From assembly GCF_029873215.1 (NCBI RefSeq), contig NZ_CP123620.1, positions 4,154,001 through 4,218,000 of the forward strand: DNA of 64,000 nt. The letters are read 5' to 3'. This stretch comes from Nocardioides sp. BP30 (GTDB taxonomy: Bacteria > Actinomycetota > Actinomycetes > Propionibacteriales > Nocardioidaceae). Below, in pieces: positions 23,845-32,969 of the stretch (position 1 is the first letter of the stretch; each line of letters starts with the position of its first letter). Both the position numbers and the translations under genes were made by a program. The notes beneath the pieces were generated by a model. That model saw only the letters and a list, made by a program, of their open reading frames with translations, did not search any database and was not told the origin of the DNA.

Positions 23845-25428
23845 TCACGTCGCCGGAGGATGGGACGTCGGCTCTCCGGGCCAGGGGTAGATGTCCCACG
23901 CGCGCTGCAGGACCGGGTTCGGGCCTACGGGTATGCCTTGCAGGGAGTTCGCGAGGTTCCAGGTGGACCGTTCGGGGTCGTTGGCGATGGCGAGGAGTTG
24001 GGATTCAACCTGGTCGAGCGGGAGCGCGGTGAGGCGTTCGAGGTCGCGCAGCGAGGCGATGAGGGTGGGGAACGGCGTGGGCTTAAGTCGGTCGCGCATC
24101 CATCCGCTGTTGGCGAGGTAGTAGGGCTCGGCGGTGACGATGATGCCGACGCGGGGACGGTCGCTCGGGACGTGAGCGAACCGCTGGTGGCCGTCGTCGA
24201 GGCGCTCGCTGGTCACTGCGAGTTGGCCGAGTGCTTTGCTGAGCAGGGTGGTGATGCGACTCTCGTAGCCGGGGACGGCGGCCCTCTCCCTGAGTCCGTA
24301 CCGTGATGATTTCACTTCGAACATGACGACTGCGCTGGGCAGCACCAGGAACCAATCGGTGCTCGCTTGACCGTTGCCCTTTCCGTACCTGACCTCGGGG
24401 TGCACTTCCGGAGTGGGGGCGATGTTGGTGAGGAGTTGGCCGACGTAGCGTTCGGTCATCTTTCCCAGGTCTCGCCCGAACGCTTCGCCGTAGATGTCCA
24501 TGCCCCTGTAGTAAAGGGAGCCCGGGGTGACGGTGCGCAGGATGAGCCTGGGCTGCGGCGCGAGGCTGCGCCCGTCAGGCATGCACAGGAAGGGACGTGC
24601 CGTGAGCGGGTTGTAGCCGAACCGCTCATCTCCGACGCTGGGCTTGCTCTCGTAGTCGGCTTTGAAGGTGCCCACCGTGTGGGTGAGGTCGGCGGCTCGC
24701 TGCTCGATAACAGCGCGGGGCCACAGGTCGTACAGCGGCTGAAGGTCTGGCCGGTCGAGCCACCTCTGGTCGTACCACCCGGCGTTGACATTGGCTGCCG
24801 TCTGGAGCAGGAAGGTGGCTCCGACGGCTTGTCCGACCGGCGCGCCGACCATACGTACCCATGCGTCAGGCTCGTTGAGCACCTCCAAGTCGAGTGTCTC
24901 TGCACCCTCGACCATGAGGGCGTGGGTACGGCTGACTTCTTCGAAGATGGATTCGCTGTACGGGAACTGGTCGTAAGCCAGCCTGGTCAGCATCGCGAGG
25001 GCGTCGACGCCATCCCCCGGGTCCGGCTTGGGTTCGCTGATGTTGCTGTAAGTGTTGAAGAGTCGCCGGAGGTACTCCGGGTCGATGGTGTCGCCACGGT
25101 GCTCGTTACCCCACAGAATGGACTCCCGAGCAGCGGCAGCGACCGCCCACGGGGGCGCTGTGAATCTCATCCAGTCCGCGTACGGGCCGGTGAACTCAGC
25201 GAGCGTGAGTGCCGCGAGAGCGGGAAGCAGCACTGACGGTCGGATGCGGCGCACGAGTTGCCGGAACTCGCCGAACGGCACGGTGGGCCGGGCGACGCCG
25301 ACGCTGTGATGGGGACGGTTGGTCACGATGCGATTGAGGTAGCCATTCACCGCTGCGGAGGTCATCTGCTCGGCCCTCAGGCGCGCGGCAACGTCCCCTG
25401 CGCCCGCCGCGTTGCTCGTGCTGCCCAC
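23845..25428 (-). CDS. Predicted nuclease-like protein with EVK motif
   Basis: About 527 residues. The N-terminal two-thirds is helical and unrecognised. Around residues 380-430 comes STDWFLVLPSAVVMFEVKSS with GLRERA and a helix TTLLSKALGQLAV, the D...ExK arrangement of PD-(D/E)xK nuclease domains. VGIIVTAEPYYL and a final helical tail follow. GTG 25428 is taken as start; ATG 25365 is possible. It is the last gene of a minus-strand group of four that diverges from the DNA methyltransferase gene. This suggests a restriction or defence role, not proven. Confidence 0.6.
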   Translation of the reverse strand: MGSTSNAAGAGDVAARLRAEQMTSAAVNGYLNRIVTNRPHHSVGVARPTVPFGEFRQLVRRIRPSVLLPALAALTLAEFTGPYADWMRFTAPPWAVAAAARESILWGNEHRGDTIDPEYLRRLFNTYSNISEPKPDPGDGVDALAMLTRLAYDQFPYSESIFEEVSRTHALMVEGAETLDLEVLNEPDAWVRMVGAPVGQAVGATFLLQTAANVNAGWYDQRWLDRPDLQPLYDLWPRAVIEQRAADLTHTVGTFKADYESKPSVGDERFGYNPLTARPFLCMPDGRSLAPQPRLILRTVTPGSLYYRGMDIYGEAFGRDLGKMTERYVGQLLTNIAPTPEVHPEVRYGKGNGQASTDWFLVLPSAVVMFEVKSSRYGLRERAAVPGYESRITTLLSKALGQLAVTSERLDDGHQRFAHVPSDRPRVGIIVTAEPYYLANSGWMRDRLKPTPFPTLIASLRDLERLTALPLDQVESQLLAIANDPERSTWNLANSLQGIPVGPNPVLQRAWDIYPWPGEPTSHPPAT

Positions 25429-25484
25429 CAACGCAGTATCGGCCTCGGCGCCGACTATTCGAGGTGGCAACTCGGCACGAACGC

Positions 25485-25877
25485 TCAGGCGCCGTTGAGT
25501 GCGTCCCCCTCGGCCTCGGCTTCTTCGGCTGCTCGGGGACAGCCGGGGACGTGTTGGTAGGCCTCGTAGGGAGGTTCGCCGAGCCGGAGCGCTATCTCGT
25601 TGACGGCGGAGGCGAGGTCGACCTCGGTGCCCGTGAGCCGTTCGATGATGCGGACCTCGCGTATGCAGGTCGGGCATTGACTGGAAGCGTCGATGACCCA
25701 GCCTCGCCCGTCGAAGGTCCTGAACACTTCGGCGTCCTGTACGTAGTCGCCACACATGACCCTTTGCACGGTAACGCGCCCCGCGCCACGCGGGTCGTCT
25801 GCCGGGAAGTGCCCGTACCAGTCGCCAGTGGCTTCGAGTTCGGCGTAGAGCGCAGCGATGGCGTCGCGGGAGGTCAC
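25485..25877 (-). CDS. Small cysteine-containing hypothetical protein
   Basis: 130 residues. Cysteines at VMCGDY, SQCPTCIRE and VPGCPRAAEE could bind zinc. The mid-section VQDAEVFRTFDGRGWVIDAS is beta-rich. No family recognised. The start overlaps the stop of the preceding gene by 4 bases (ATGA), placing it firmly in the same operon as the EVK nuclease-like gene. Confidence 0.65.
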   Translation of the reverse strand: MTSRDAIAALYAELEATGDWYGHFPADDPRGAGRVTVQRVMCGDYVQDAEVFRTFDGRGWVIDASSQCPTCIREVRIIERLTGTEVDLASAVNEIALRLGEPPYEAYQHVPGCPRAAEEAEAEGDALNGA

Positions 25878-26566
25878 GCCCCGTCTCCGTCGTCCTCGCC
25901 CTGGTCGCTCGACGCGGCTTCGGGCTCGTCAGACGTTGCGCCGGTGGCGGGCTCCTCGGCTTCGTCAGCCTTGGGTGAGCGCCTCGGCAAGTGGTCGTCG
26001 AGGTCGTCGGCGACACCAGGACCGAGGTCGAAAGTGAGGTCCAGCGAATCCGGTGCCGCCTCGTCGACCTGTTCCTGCTTGAGCGACTCATGGGCGGCGA
26101 CAACGCGCCTGGCGCCCGCTTCGCCTTCGAGAGCACGAGCCAAGATGTGCCATTCCTCCTCCGCCTCGTTGGCCAAGGCCCGGTGGTGCAGAGTGACCAA
26201 GGCACGGGCCGAGTAGCACGCCTCTCGCTCGGTCTGGGTCTCCCAGAAGTCGCGGAGAGCCACCAGGACCCCGCGCCGATACGGCGTGCGGTCAAGGATG
26301 CGGCGGTCCTCTGCGGAGAGTCGCCAGCCGCCGGTCTCGTCCAAGGCGAAGTCGATGAACACGAGTTCGTCGCGCGCGAACTGCAACCACCCGGTGTCGC
26401 ACCACCGAAGACCGTCACCATCGCGGGACCCGGCGGCAACCTGGCGCACCTCGGTGGCGGTCGAAAGGGGCATGTGCCGGGTCACGGTCGCCCCATGAGC
26501 GAAGACGAGAGTGAGAGTGCCGCTGAGCCAATCGGTCAGCGGTGTAGGGGTGTCGAGGTCGGTCAT
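25874..26566 (-). CDS. Hypothetical protein with acidic C-terminal tail
   Basis: About 230 residues. The central part (GLRWCDTGWLQFARDELVFIDFALDETGGWRLSAEDRRILD) looks like a folded domain, followed by a helical stretch. The last 60 residues are strongly acidic (ADEAEEPATGATSDEPEAASS, EDDGDGA). Acidic tails of this sort occur in DNA mimics, chaperone-like partners or linkers. ATG 26566 has TGGGAG about 8 bases upstream; ATG 26623 is an alternative. It is coupled to genes on both sides. Confidence 0.65.
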   Translation of the reverse strand: MTDLDTPTPLTDWLSGTLTLVFAHGATVTRHMPLSTATEVRQVAAGSRDGDGLRWCDTGWLQFARDELVFIDFALDETGGWRLSAEDRRILDRTPYRRGVLVALRDFWETQTEREACYSARALVTLHHRALANEAEEEWHILARALEGEAGARRVVAAHESLKQEQVDEAAPDSLDLTFDLGPGVADDLDDHLPRRSPKADEAEEPATGATSDEPEAASSDQGEDDGDGA

Positions 26567-26567
26567 G

Positions 26568-26906
26568 TCAGGGCTCCCAGTGAGGTCGTCGGCCACGCTC
26601 TCCAGCGCGAAGGACGTCGACAATCTCGTCCTTCGGCCAACATCTCAAGCACCACATTTCGGCTGGACCAGACGTCTCGGCGCGACGTCGCGAATTCGTC
26701 AGGCGGACGAGATAGTCGACCCCGTGAGCAGGATTGTGGTCGGCGACGACCTGCCCTTGAGCCGATTGCGTGGCCCCAACAGAACGAGGCTGGTCTGCTT
26801 CGCGCTGAGGCCGCCACACGGGCAGACCGACGCGCGCCTTGCCCACGTGGAGCGAGGGCGCGCCCTCCGGGGCGGCGACGATGAGCGAAGCACCGAAGTC
26901 GTCCAT
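26568..26906 (-). CDS. Small hypothetical protein, first gene of minus operon
   Basis: 112 residues, ending one base before the next start. The sequence has RVGLPVWRPQREADQP near the front and AEMWCLRCWPKDEIVDVLRAG (CxxC) near the end. No family recognised. Its start lies 48 bases from the divergent methyltransferase start, so both may be controlled from one bidirectional region. Support comes mainly from the tight operon fit. Confidence 0.45.
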   Translation of the reverse strand: MDDFGASLIVAAPEGAPSLHVGKARVGLPVWRPQREADQPRSVGATQSAQGQVVADHNPAHGVDYLVRLTNSRRRAETSGPAEMWCLRCWPKDEIVDVLRAGERGRRPHWEP

Positions 26907-26954
26907 GATTGTCGGTCGGGGCTGGCAAACTGCTCATCTAAGTTCGTTTAGCCG

Positions 26955-28721
26955 ATGACTGGAGGATGGGTGAACCGCGAGGTCGCTGCTGGGCCACTTG
27001 AAGTGGTGCTGGCGTGGCTGTTCGCGTCGACAGCCGAGACTCCTGTTCCGGCGGATTGGGTGCCGGGCGCAACCGATGAGGAGCGCGCTCGGCTGGCGGC
27101 GCTCGGGGGGTTGGCCAGCGCACTAGTCGCGGGGGGCGACGTCACGCACCCCGCCTTCGCTCACCCGTCGCTGACGAGTTGGCTCAACGATGGGCCGACA
27201 CCGCCTGAAGAGGTCATCGTCGCGGGCAAGGAGTTGCTGGCTGAATCTCCCGACGAGGGTCTGGCCGGGCTCTATTCCTTGGTGGTCTCCGGGAAGTCCC
27301 GACGTACGCTCGGTACCTTCTTCACGCCTCCAGAAGAAGTGACGTGGATGGTCAGTCAATGGCGCGACCACCACGGAACACCAAATGTCGTGGTCGACGT
27401 GGGAGCCGGTGTCGGAATCTTCACTACCGTCGCGGCCCAGGAGTGGGTCGATTCCCAGGTCTGGGCTGTCGACATCAACCCCATCACTCTGGGCCTGCTG
27501 GCGCTCCGCGTCCGTGACGGTTTCAAGGTCAAGAGGACGGACGAGCCCGGCACTGGGCTTCGGCTGGTTCTAGACGACTTCACTCTGTGGATGCGCCAGG
27601 AATACGAGCGCCTGGCCACCGGTCGCCTCATTCTTGGCAATCCTCCATACACCCGCCTGCAGTTGCTGCCGGTCGACCAGCGCGAAAGGCTCTGGGAGGC
27701 GGCTGCCGGGTTGTGCGGACGACGGGCATCGCTGTCAGCACTCATCACAGCGATGTCGCTGACAGCGCTCAATCCGGAGGATGGGCTTTGTCTATTGCTA
27801 CCGGCTCAATGGCTGGAGTCGGATTACGCGACCGGGTTACGCGACTACCTCTGGGCCCTGCGTCGACGCCGGGTGGAATTGCATCTGTTTGACAAGAATG
27901 TGTTCGAGGGCGATGCGCAGGTCGACGCCGTCGCGCTCATGGTTGGACCGCAGCAGGAAGCAGACCAGGCCATCGTGTTCTCGGGGTCTGGGAAGTCTCG
28001 GATGCACACTGGGCGAGCGAAGGCACCCAAGCGATGGCGGCCCCTGTTCAGTGGCACACCAACCGAGGGCAGCGTCGAGAGCGGTGCTCGGCTTAGCGAT
28101 GCCCTGACCGTTCGCCGGGGGGTGGCGACGGGCGCTAATGGGTTCTTCGTGTTCACAGAGTCCCAACGCAAGGCGTTGGGACTGGACGAATCGACAGTGA
28201 CACCGCTCGTACGGCGGCTTCTGGGGCTGCCCGAGGCTCTGACCCCCGAGTGGTTGTCGGAGCGTTCAGCCGAAGACCAATACTGGCTTCTGACAGCGAC
28301 GCAGACTGACGTCGACGCGTTCGAGGGACTCAGCGAGTACGTGGCTCTCGGAGAGTCCGAGCCGAACAAGTTTCACCTTCGCCACCTGTGCGAAACGCGA
28401 GCCGTCTGGTTCGACCTGACAGCCGAGGTCTTCTATCCCGACCTCGTGATTGGTCAGAGCACGAAGAAGGAGTTCCGGTTCGTTGAGGTCGGCGGTCAGG
28501 CGACGGTGGTGAACAATCTGTACGGCATGCGGTGGAAGCCAGCCATCGATGTTGCAGTGCGGGCGGACGTGCTCGCCTGGCTTCGCAGTGAGGACGGTCA
28601 GGCCGCGATTACTGCTCATGCCCGGACGCAGGGGGTTGGCTTGCTTAAGATTGAGCCCCGGGCACTGCTCGATGTTCCGTTGCCCGAGCGCTTCATATCG
28701 CTGCGGGAAACCCTTTTGTGA
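26955..28721 (+). CDS. N6-adenine DNA methyltransferase, Eco57I/type I-like
   Basis: A 588-residue protein. RRTLGTFFTPPEEVTWMVSQW is the family entry motif, VVVDVGAGVGIFTTVAAQEW is the SAM-binding motif I, VWAVDINPITLGLLALRV is motif II, and RLILGNPPYTRLQLLP holds the catalytic NPPY. LCLLLPAQWLESDYATGLRDYL and FDKNVFEGDAQVDAVALMV follow, as in the Eco57I-type class. The C-terminal half may be a target-recognition region. A single-chain nuclease domain is not visible, so cleavage would come from neighbours. It converges with the DUF3883-like gene, overlapping it by 29 bases. Confidence 0.9.
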   Translation: MTGGWVNREVAAGPLEVVLAWLFASTAETPVPADWVPGATDEERARLAALGGLASALVAGGDVTHPAFAHPSLTSWLNDGPTPPEEVIVAGKELLAESPDEGLAGLYSLVVSGKSRRTLGTFFTPPEEVTWMVSQWRDHHGTPNVVVDVGAGVGIFTTVAAQEWVDSQVWAVDINPITLGLLALRVRDGFKVKRTDEPGTGLRLVLDDFTLWMRQEYERLATGRLILGNPPYTRLQLLPVDQRERLWEAAAGLCGRRASLSALITAMSLTALNPEDGLCLLLPAQWLESDYATGLRDYLWALRRRRVELHLFDKNVFEGDAQVDAVALMVGPQQEADQAIVFSGSGKSRMHTGRAKAPKRWRPLFSGTPTEGSVESGARLSDALTVRRGVATGANGFFVFTESQRKALGLDESTVTPLVRRLLGLPEALTPEWLSERSAEDQYWLLTATQTDVDAFEGLSEYVALGESEPNKFHLRHLCETRAVWFDLTAEVFYPDLVIGQSTKKEFRFVEVGGQATVVNNLYGMRWKPAIDVAVRADVLAWLRSEDGQAAITAHARTQGVGLLKIEPRALLDVPLPERFISLRETLL

Positions 28722-29439
28722 GAACGCTGACCGGGACGGTGACGAGTGCTTCGGTCCATTTCCCGCCTTGGTCGACCGGCAGATACGTGGCAAGCGTCGA
28801 CGCCCGGCACCATCCGAGCAGCGCCAGACTGCCGGACTCGCGTGACCGCGTGCAGGCAACGAGGGCCCATTCGGATGGATTGGCTCGTCCGATGTCGTAC
28901 TCATGCCGGGTGAGGTAGAAGCGCATCGTCGTGGGGCTTAGGTCCGTTGTTTGCGTCTTCACTTCAAGCCGTCGCACTGAGGGCCCGAGAGTGGGCGCTG
29001 CTACGTCGTAGCCGAAAAAATCCGATACGAGGCTGACACGCTCGCATCGTGCCGCGAGGTCGGACCGGTGGAGGGTTTCAAGGTCCCGGCGAACACACGC
29101 CAAGACGAATTCCTCACCGGCGGCACCGGCCTCAGCCCGGTCGACCGCGTCGGCGCGTTCAGCCACAACGCCAGCGAGCGCGTTGGCCGCTTCGTCGCCG
29201 TCGCCGATGGCGGCGAAGTTCGCCAACGCCGGGGTGGGAATCAGGCGACCATCCACGAGCCTCAGCAGGCCAGCAGCGATGAGCAGCCCTTCGCCCGCTC
29301 GCAGGCTATCGGGAGAAAACGCTTGGTCTGTCGCCGTGAACCGGTAGGAGTCGCGGGCGTCGCTCTGGTGGTTCCCTCCTGCGTCAATGAATCGCGCAAC
29401 CTGAACGGCTGCGGCCAACTGGTGACGGGTGGGCTCCAC
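28693..29439 (-). CDS. DUF3883-like nuclease-domain protein
   Basis: A 248-residue protein. GEEFVLACVRRDLETLHRSD is followed by SLVSDFFGYDVAAPT, then VRRLEVKTQTT and a C-terminal beta stretch. This is the DUF3883 ('NO VEIN' C-terminal) pattern, a predicted PD-(D/E)xK-type fold with D and E-x-K. It starts directly after the helicase stop codon. Its tail overlaps the convergent methyltransferase gene, which ties the two transcription units together. A role as the cleaving or binding component of a restriction-like system is likely but inferred. Confidence 0.78.
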   Translation of the reverse strand: MEPTRHQLAAAVQVARFIDAGGNHQSDARDSYRFTATDQAFSPDSLRAGEGLLIAAGLLRLVDGRLIPTPALANFAAIGDGDEAANALAGVVAERADAVDRAEAGAAGEEFVLACVRRDLETLHRSDLAARCERVSLVSDFFGYDVAAPTLGPSVRRLEVKTQTTDLSPTTMRFYLTRHEYDIGRANPSEWALVACTRSRESGSLALLGWCRASTLATYLPVDQGGKWTEALVTVPVSVLTKGFPAAI

Positions 29440-31332
29440 CTAGCGCGCTCCGGCCAGATGGTTCAGAACCTCGGCGATGTCGAGGTCATCATCGAGAAAC
29501 GGCCCGAAGTCCTCGTCGTCGGGCAGCGAGAGGGCGACGAGACCGGGGTCGTCGAGCATCTGTCCGAGGCGTTGAACCTTGCCCCGCAACCGAGATGCGA
29601 TTCGCTCGTCGATGGTCCCGGCGCTCGATAGGAGGTAGATGCGGGTCTCGGTTTCGGGGTCGAGACCGAGGCGGTGGATGCGGTCGAGGGACTGCAGATA
29701 TTGACCGGCATTGAACGTCCGGTCGAGATAGACGGCGTCGTGGCAGACGTGATGCAGGCTGACACCCTCCGCCATCGCAGCCGGGTTGGCGAGCAGAACC
29801 TGACACTTCGGGTCCTCGCGGAAACGTGCTAGTTCTCGTTCCCGCGTCCTGACTCCGGGCTCGGCGTCTTCGGCGCTGGGAATACCGCCGTAGACCACGG
29901 CGGGCTGCAGAGCGGCCAGTTGCTGTTCGAGGGCAAGCAGGTTGCCCGGGAAGTTGGACCACACGAGGGTCTTCCGCGAGGGCGTCGACTGTGCGTTCCG
30001 ATAGACAATCTTGCACGCCTCCAGGACCTTCGACGGCACTTCGTATTCGGCGTAGGTTTCAACCATGCGGGCGAGTTCACTCCCCGGCGGAATGGCGAGC
30101 GGAGGGAATCTGTAGGCACGTGCCGGGTCGGCGCTCGCGGCGAGCAACTGCGGGCTGGATGCCGCTTGAATGAGGTACATCGAGACCTCGCCCATCCGAG
30201 CGAACATCTCCTCGCCGCCTTGGCCGAGGTCCAACATTCCGGCGTATCGCTTAAGCATCGCGTCGTAGATGTCTTGCTGAAGAGGCCCCATCGACACGGG
30301 CTGCACGGGCGGATAGACGACGGGTGGGAGGTCGAGGTCTTCCTTGGTGGTACGGACGTAGAGCGGACGGATGAAGGCGTTCATCGACTGCATGGCGTCG
30401 GTCGTTGGCTCGGTGACGAGTGCCGCTCTGGGTGCAGATTTCGTTGCCATTCCGCCGGGCCACAGGATGTCGAGCAACGCAATGAGGTCGCGGGGATGAT
30501 TTGGCGCAGGGGTTCCCGTGAGGATGTCTCGCCGGGCTGCGAGGGGAGCAAGCGCGAGCAGTGCGCGCCCCCATTCGCCGAGGGCCCCACGCTTGGCGCG
30601 GTGGGCCTCGTCGACGACGAGATGAACCCGGCGTTGACTCAACCAGGAAATGAGGTCGGGCAACGCCGAACGAAGGCGTTGGTAATTGACGATGACAACG
30701 TCAGCGTCACTCTCCAGACGCCCCGTCCATCGCGTCGTGGTCAGACCAGGTTCAACGATGCCAGCCGACTCTTCCTCCCACGCCTCGAACGCCGATATAG
30801 GGCCGACGACCAGGAGGCGCTCTACAGTGCCAGCCGCCCGCTCTCGCAGGTGCAGCGCGAGGGTGACAGTCGTCTTTCCAGCACCGGGCACCGAGAAGTT
30901 CGCGCCATTCCTCATCTGCCACAGACGGTCGACGTCGGCCTCTTGGAAGTCGCGGAGAACCCGGGTTAGGCGGTGCGCGTACGAAGCACCACCGGGAAGC
31001 AAGCGCGTTGGTTCCTCGCCGGTGAAGAGAGCATTGACCACCTGCTGGTCGCTTCGAAGACGCCTGAGCAGCGACTCGACCTCCGGGGCAAGGTCAAGTC
31101 GACCGTGCAGTCTCCCGAGGGTCTGCCGCAACAGATGCGCACGGGCGACCAGTTGCTCGGCAGTGACGATGAGCGGCTGGCCTGGCCTCGGCAGCGTTTC
31201 GGCCACCATCGCGCCGATGCTCGACCACTCGGTATCGGGGATGGCGGTCCGGGTGAACTCAATGGAGCGTCCGTCGTCCGACATCCGCATGTGAAGGACC
31301 GGTTTGCTGCCGTCCACGGGGACTGAGGTCAC
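29440..31332 (-). CDS. SNF2-like superfamily 2 helicase/ATPase
   Basis: A 630-residue protein. The front contains GANFSVPGAGKTTVTLALHL (Walker A) and HLVVDEAHRAKRG (DEAH). ILTGTPAPNHPRDLIALLDIL is motif III with the SNF2-type flavour. The second RecA domain has KTLVWSNFPGNLLALEQQLA, VLLANPAAMAEGVSLHHV and YLDRTFNAGQYLQSLDRIHR (motifs V-VI, with the arginine finger in DRIHRLG). The N-terminal 130 residues are unassigned. It sits between the ParB-like and DUF3883-like genes, with a 4-base overlap and no gap respectively, so all three are one operon. Confidence 0.9.
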   Translation of the reverse strand: MTSVPVDGSKPVLHMRMSDDGRSIEFTRTAIPDTEWSSIGAMVAETLPRPGQPLIVTAEQLVARAHLLRQTLGRLHGRLDLAPEVESLLRRLRSDQQVVNALFTGEEPTRLLPGGASYAHRLTRVLRDFQEADVDRLWQMRNGANFSVPGAGKTTVTLALHLRERAAGTVERLLVVGPISAFEAWEEESAGIVEPGLTTTRWTGRLESDADVVIVNYQRLRSALPDLISWLSQRRVHLVVDEAHRAKRGALGEWGRALLALAPLAARRDILTGTPAPNHPRDLIALLDILWPGGMATKSAPRAALVTEPTTDAMQSMNAFIRPLYVRTTKEDLDLPPVVYPPVQPVSMGPLQQDIYDAMLKRYAGMLDLGQGGEEMFARMGEVSMYLIQAASSPQLLAASADPARAYRFPPLAIPPGSELARMVETYAEYEVPSKVLEACKIVYRNAQSTPSRKTLVWSNFPGNLLALEQQLAALQPAVVYGGIPSAEDAEPGVRTRERELARFREDPKCQVLLANPAAMAEGVSLHHVCHDAVYLDRTFNAGQYLQSLDRIHRLGLDPETETRIYLLSSAGTIDERIASRLRGKVQRLGQMLDDPGLVALSLPDDEDFGPFLDDDLDIAEVLNHLAGAR

Positions 31333-32747
31333 GGCTTGGCGACGCGGCGAACAGCCGTCCGCGCCTCCTTGACCTGTGCCTCCAGGTCATCCAGGAGCGC
31401 CTCGACCTCACCGGCTACGTCCGCGAACTCGGGCACTGAGACCACACGCGACAACGCCTTGTTGGCCTTCACAACCGTTGTGTGGGCCTTGCGGAGCAGG
31501 GTCGCTGGGTCTGCAATCTTCTTCCCTGCGCTGAGCCGGTTCTCGTGGTCCTTGAGCACGTTTGCTGAGGTCGCTGCGAGCACCGAGATGACGTCGCCCG
31601 AGGACGCTTCCGTGCCACCGGAGAGTTCGACCTTGCCGAGTGGCCCCGCCTTGGTCGCTGCGAGCGCTAGGTCCAGGAGTGCCCGTGCATGGCTCCCGGT
31701 GCTCGGCTGCTCGTTGTCGCTGCCGAAGTCCAGCAGGTCCAGTCCGTCATCCACGTCGTCGGCGGCGGTGACGGCTGCTGGGGTAGTCACTGCATCCTCC
31801 GCCGAGGCGATGATTGCCTCCGCGACCTTGGTGCCAAGGTCTCCGGTGTCGGCGAGTGCGTCGAGCAGGTGGTCTTCAATCCACTCGGAGGTGATTCCTC
31901 GGAGGGCGTGCACGCCGTCGGAGGCCAGGAGATGGAGCGCCAGGTAGGACCGGAGAATCTCATCTCCTGCTTCCTTGTGCCCTTCGGCGTCTGCGGCGTC
32001 GACGCTGCTCAGTAGACTCTTCCAGTTTTCGCGCTGACCCTTCGCGCCGCCGAACGACTTGATGGGCAGCGGGGGCTCGGTCAGATGCCGAGCGCGGTCC
32101 ATGAGGCGCAAGATGTTGAAGCCCTGCATGACGTAGGGAACAGTCGTGCGCTGCCGCGCCGCGATTTGTTGCTCCGTCATCCCGGCTTCGTGGTTGAGCG
32201 TCTGGTACATCATCAGTTCGCTCACCAAGTCGTAAGGGTCCTTGAGGTCCGGCTGCTTCTGCAGGACTGCTTCAAGGTCGTACAACTCGGACGGCGTGAC
32301 ATCGTCCGGCAAGACCGCAACCTTGATGGAGTCGACAGGCAACCGACCTTCGGCCAGCAGGTCACGCATGAGAATGCAACGCGTGTTGGCGTTGATGAGG
32401 ACGCCAGAGCGCGTGATGACGCCAGGCTCGGCCTGACCTTGCTCATGCAGCGAGTTGCGCAACTCGCTCGCGTTGCTGTGCCCGCTTCGCACGAGGTCCG
32501 CGACGACCTTTTGGGCTCTGTCCGAGTCCGGGTCGTTGGCAACCAATTCCGCATCCGGGTGGTCGAGCAGGGCGGGGGCGATGCGGAAGGACTTCGTGTT
32601 GAGGACGGGCACCGACAAGGGCAGCCGGATTATGGGCAATGTCATCGGTCCTCGGCTGAGCGAAAACTCTCGTCGCTCGGCCTCGGGGTCGTCTTTGTGG
32701 ACCGCGAGCGCTCGCTGAATCTGCTCTCGGCGTGATGCCTCAGTCAC
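31329..32747 (-). CDS. ParB/Srx-like domain protein
   Basis: A 472-residue protein. Near the front, VIRLPLSVPVLNTKSFRI-type lead-in (LPIIRLPLSVPVLNTKSF) and GVITRSGVLINANTRCILMRDLL resemble the ParB/sulfiredoxin-like fold in which a 'G..NGNTR' stretch binds nucleotide. A helix-turn-helix-like section follows (MTEQQIAARQRTTVPYVMQGFNIL). The C-terminal half is helical. It is the first gene of the helicase-DUF3883 operon. ParB-like proteins of this type can act as nucleases, CTP/ATP-dependent DNA clamps or specificity factors; which applies is unknown. Confidence 0.75.
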   Translation of the reverse strand: MTEASRREQIQRALAVHKDDPEAERREFSLSRGPMTLPIIRLPLSVPVLNTKSFRIAPALLDHPDAELVANDPDSDRAQKVVADLVRSGHSNASELRNSLHEQGQAEPGVITRSGVLINANTRCILMRDLLAEGRLPVDSIKVAVLPDDVTPSELYDLEAVLQKQPDLKDPYDLVSELMMYQTLNHEAGMTEQQIAARQRTTVPYVMQGFNILRLMDRARHLTEPPLPIKSFGGAKGQRENWKSLLSSVDAADAEGHKEAGDEILRSYLALHLLASDGVHALRGITSEWIEDHLLDALADTGDLGTKVAEAIIASAEDAVTTPAAVTAADDVDDGLDLLDFGSDNEQPSTGSHARALLDLALAATKAGPLGKVELSGGTEASSGDVISVLAATSANVLKDHENRLSAGKKIADPATLLRKAHTTVVKANKALSRVVSVPEFADVAGEVEALLDDLEAQVKEARTAVRRVAKP

Positions 32748-32969
32748 TAGTGCCTCGTCTCGTCGTCTCGCTTTGGCCGCGAGAACACCGCCCGACCGCC
32801 ATCATTGAGCCGGTTGCCCGACAGGCGAAGTGGCTCGGCAACGTCCGGGCGTCGGCCTAGGGCGCTGTCGTACCTATCGACGGTTGCTCGCGTCAACCGT
32901 TGCTCACTCTAGGGAAGCCCTCCGACAGTTTCGGTGCTTTGAGGCAAGACCCGTGAGAACGGGCCTGCG

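Noticed and set aside
29920..30969. Plus-strand frame of about 349 codons inside the helicase gene
   Set aside because: Antisense to a protein with all helicase motifs; no recognisable content.
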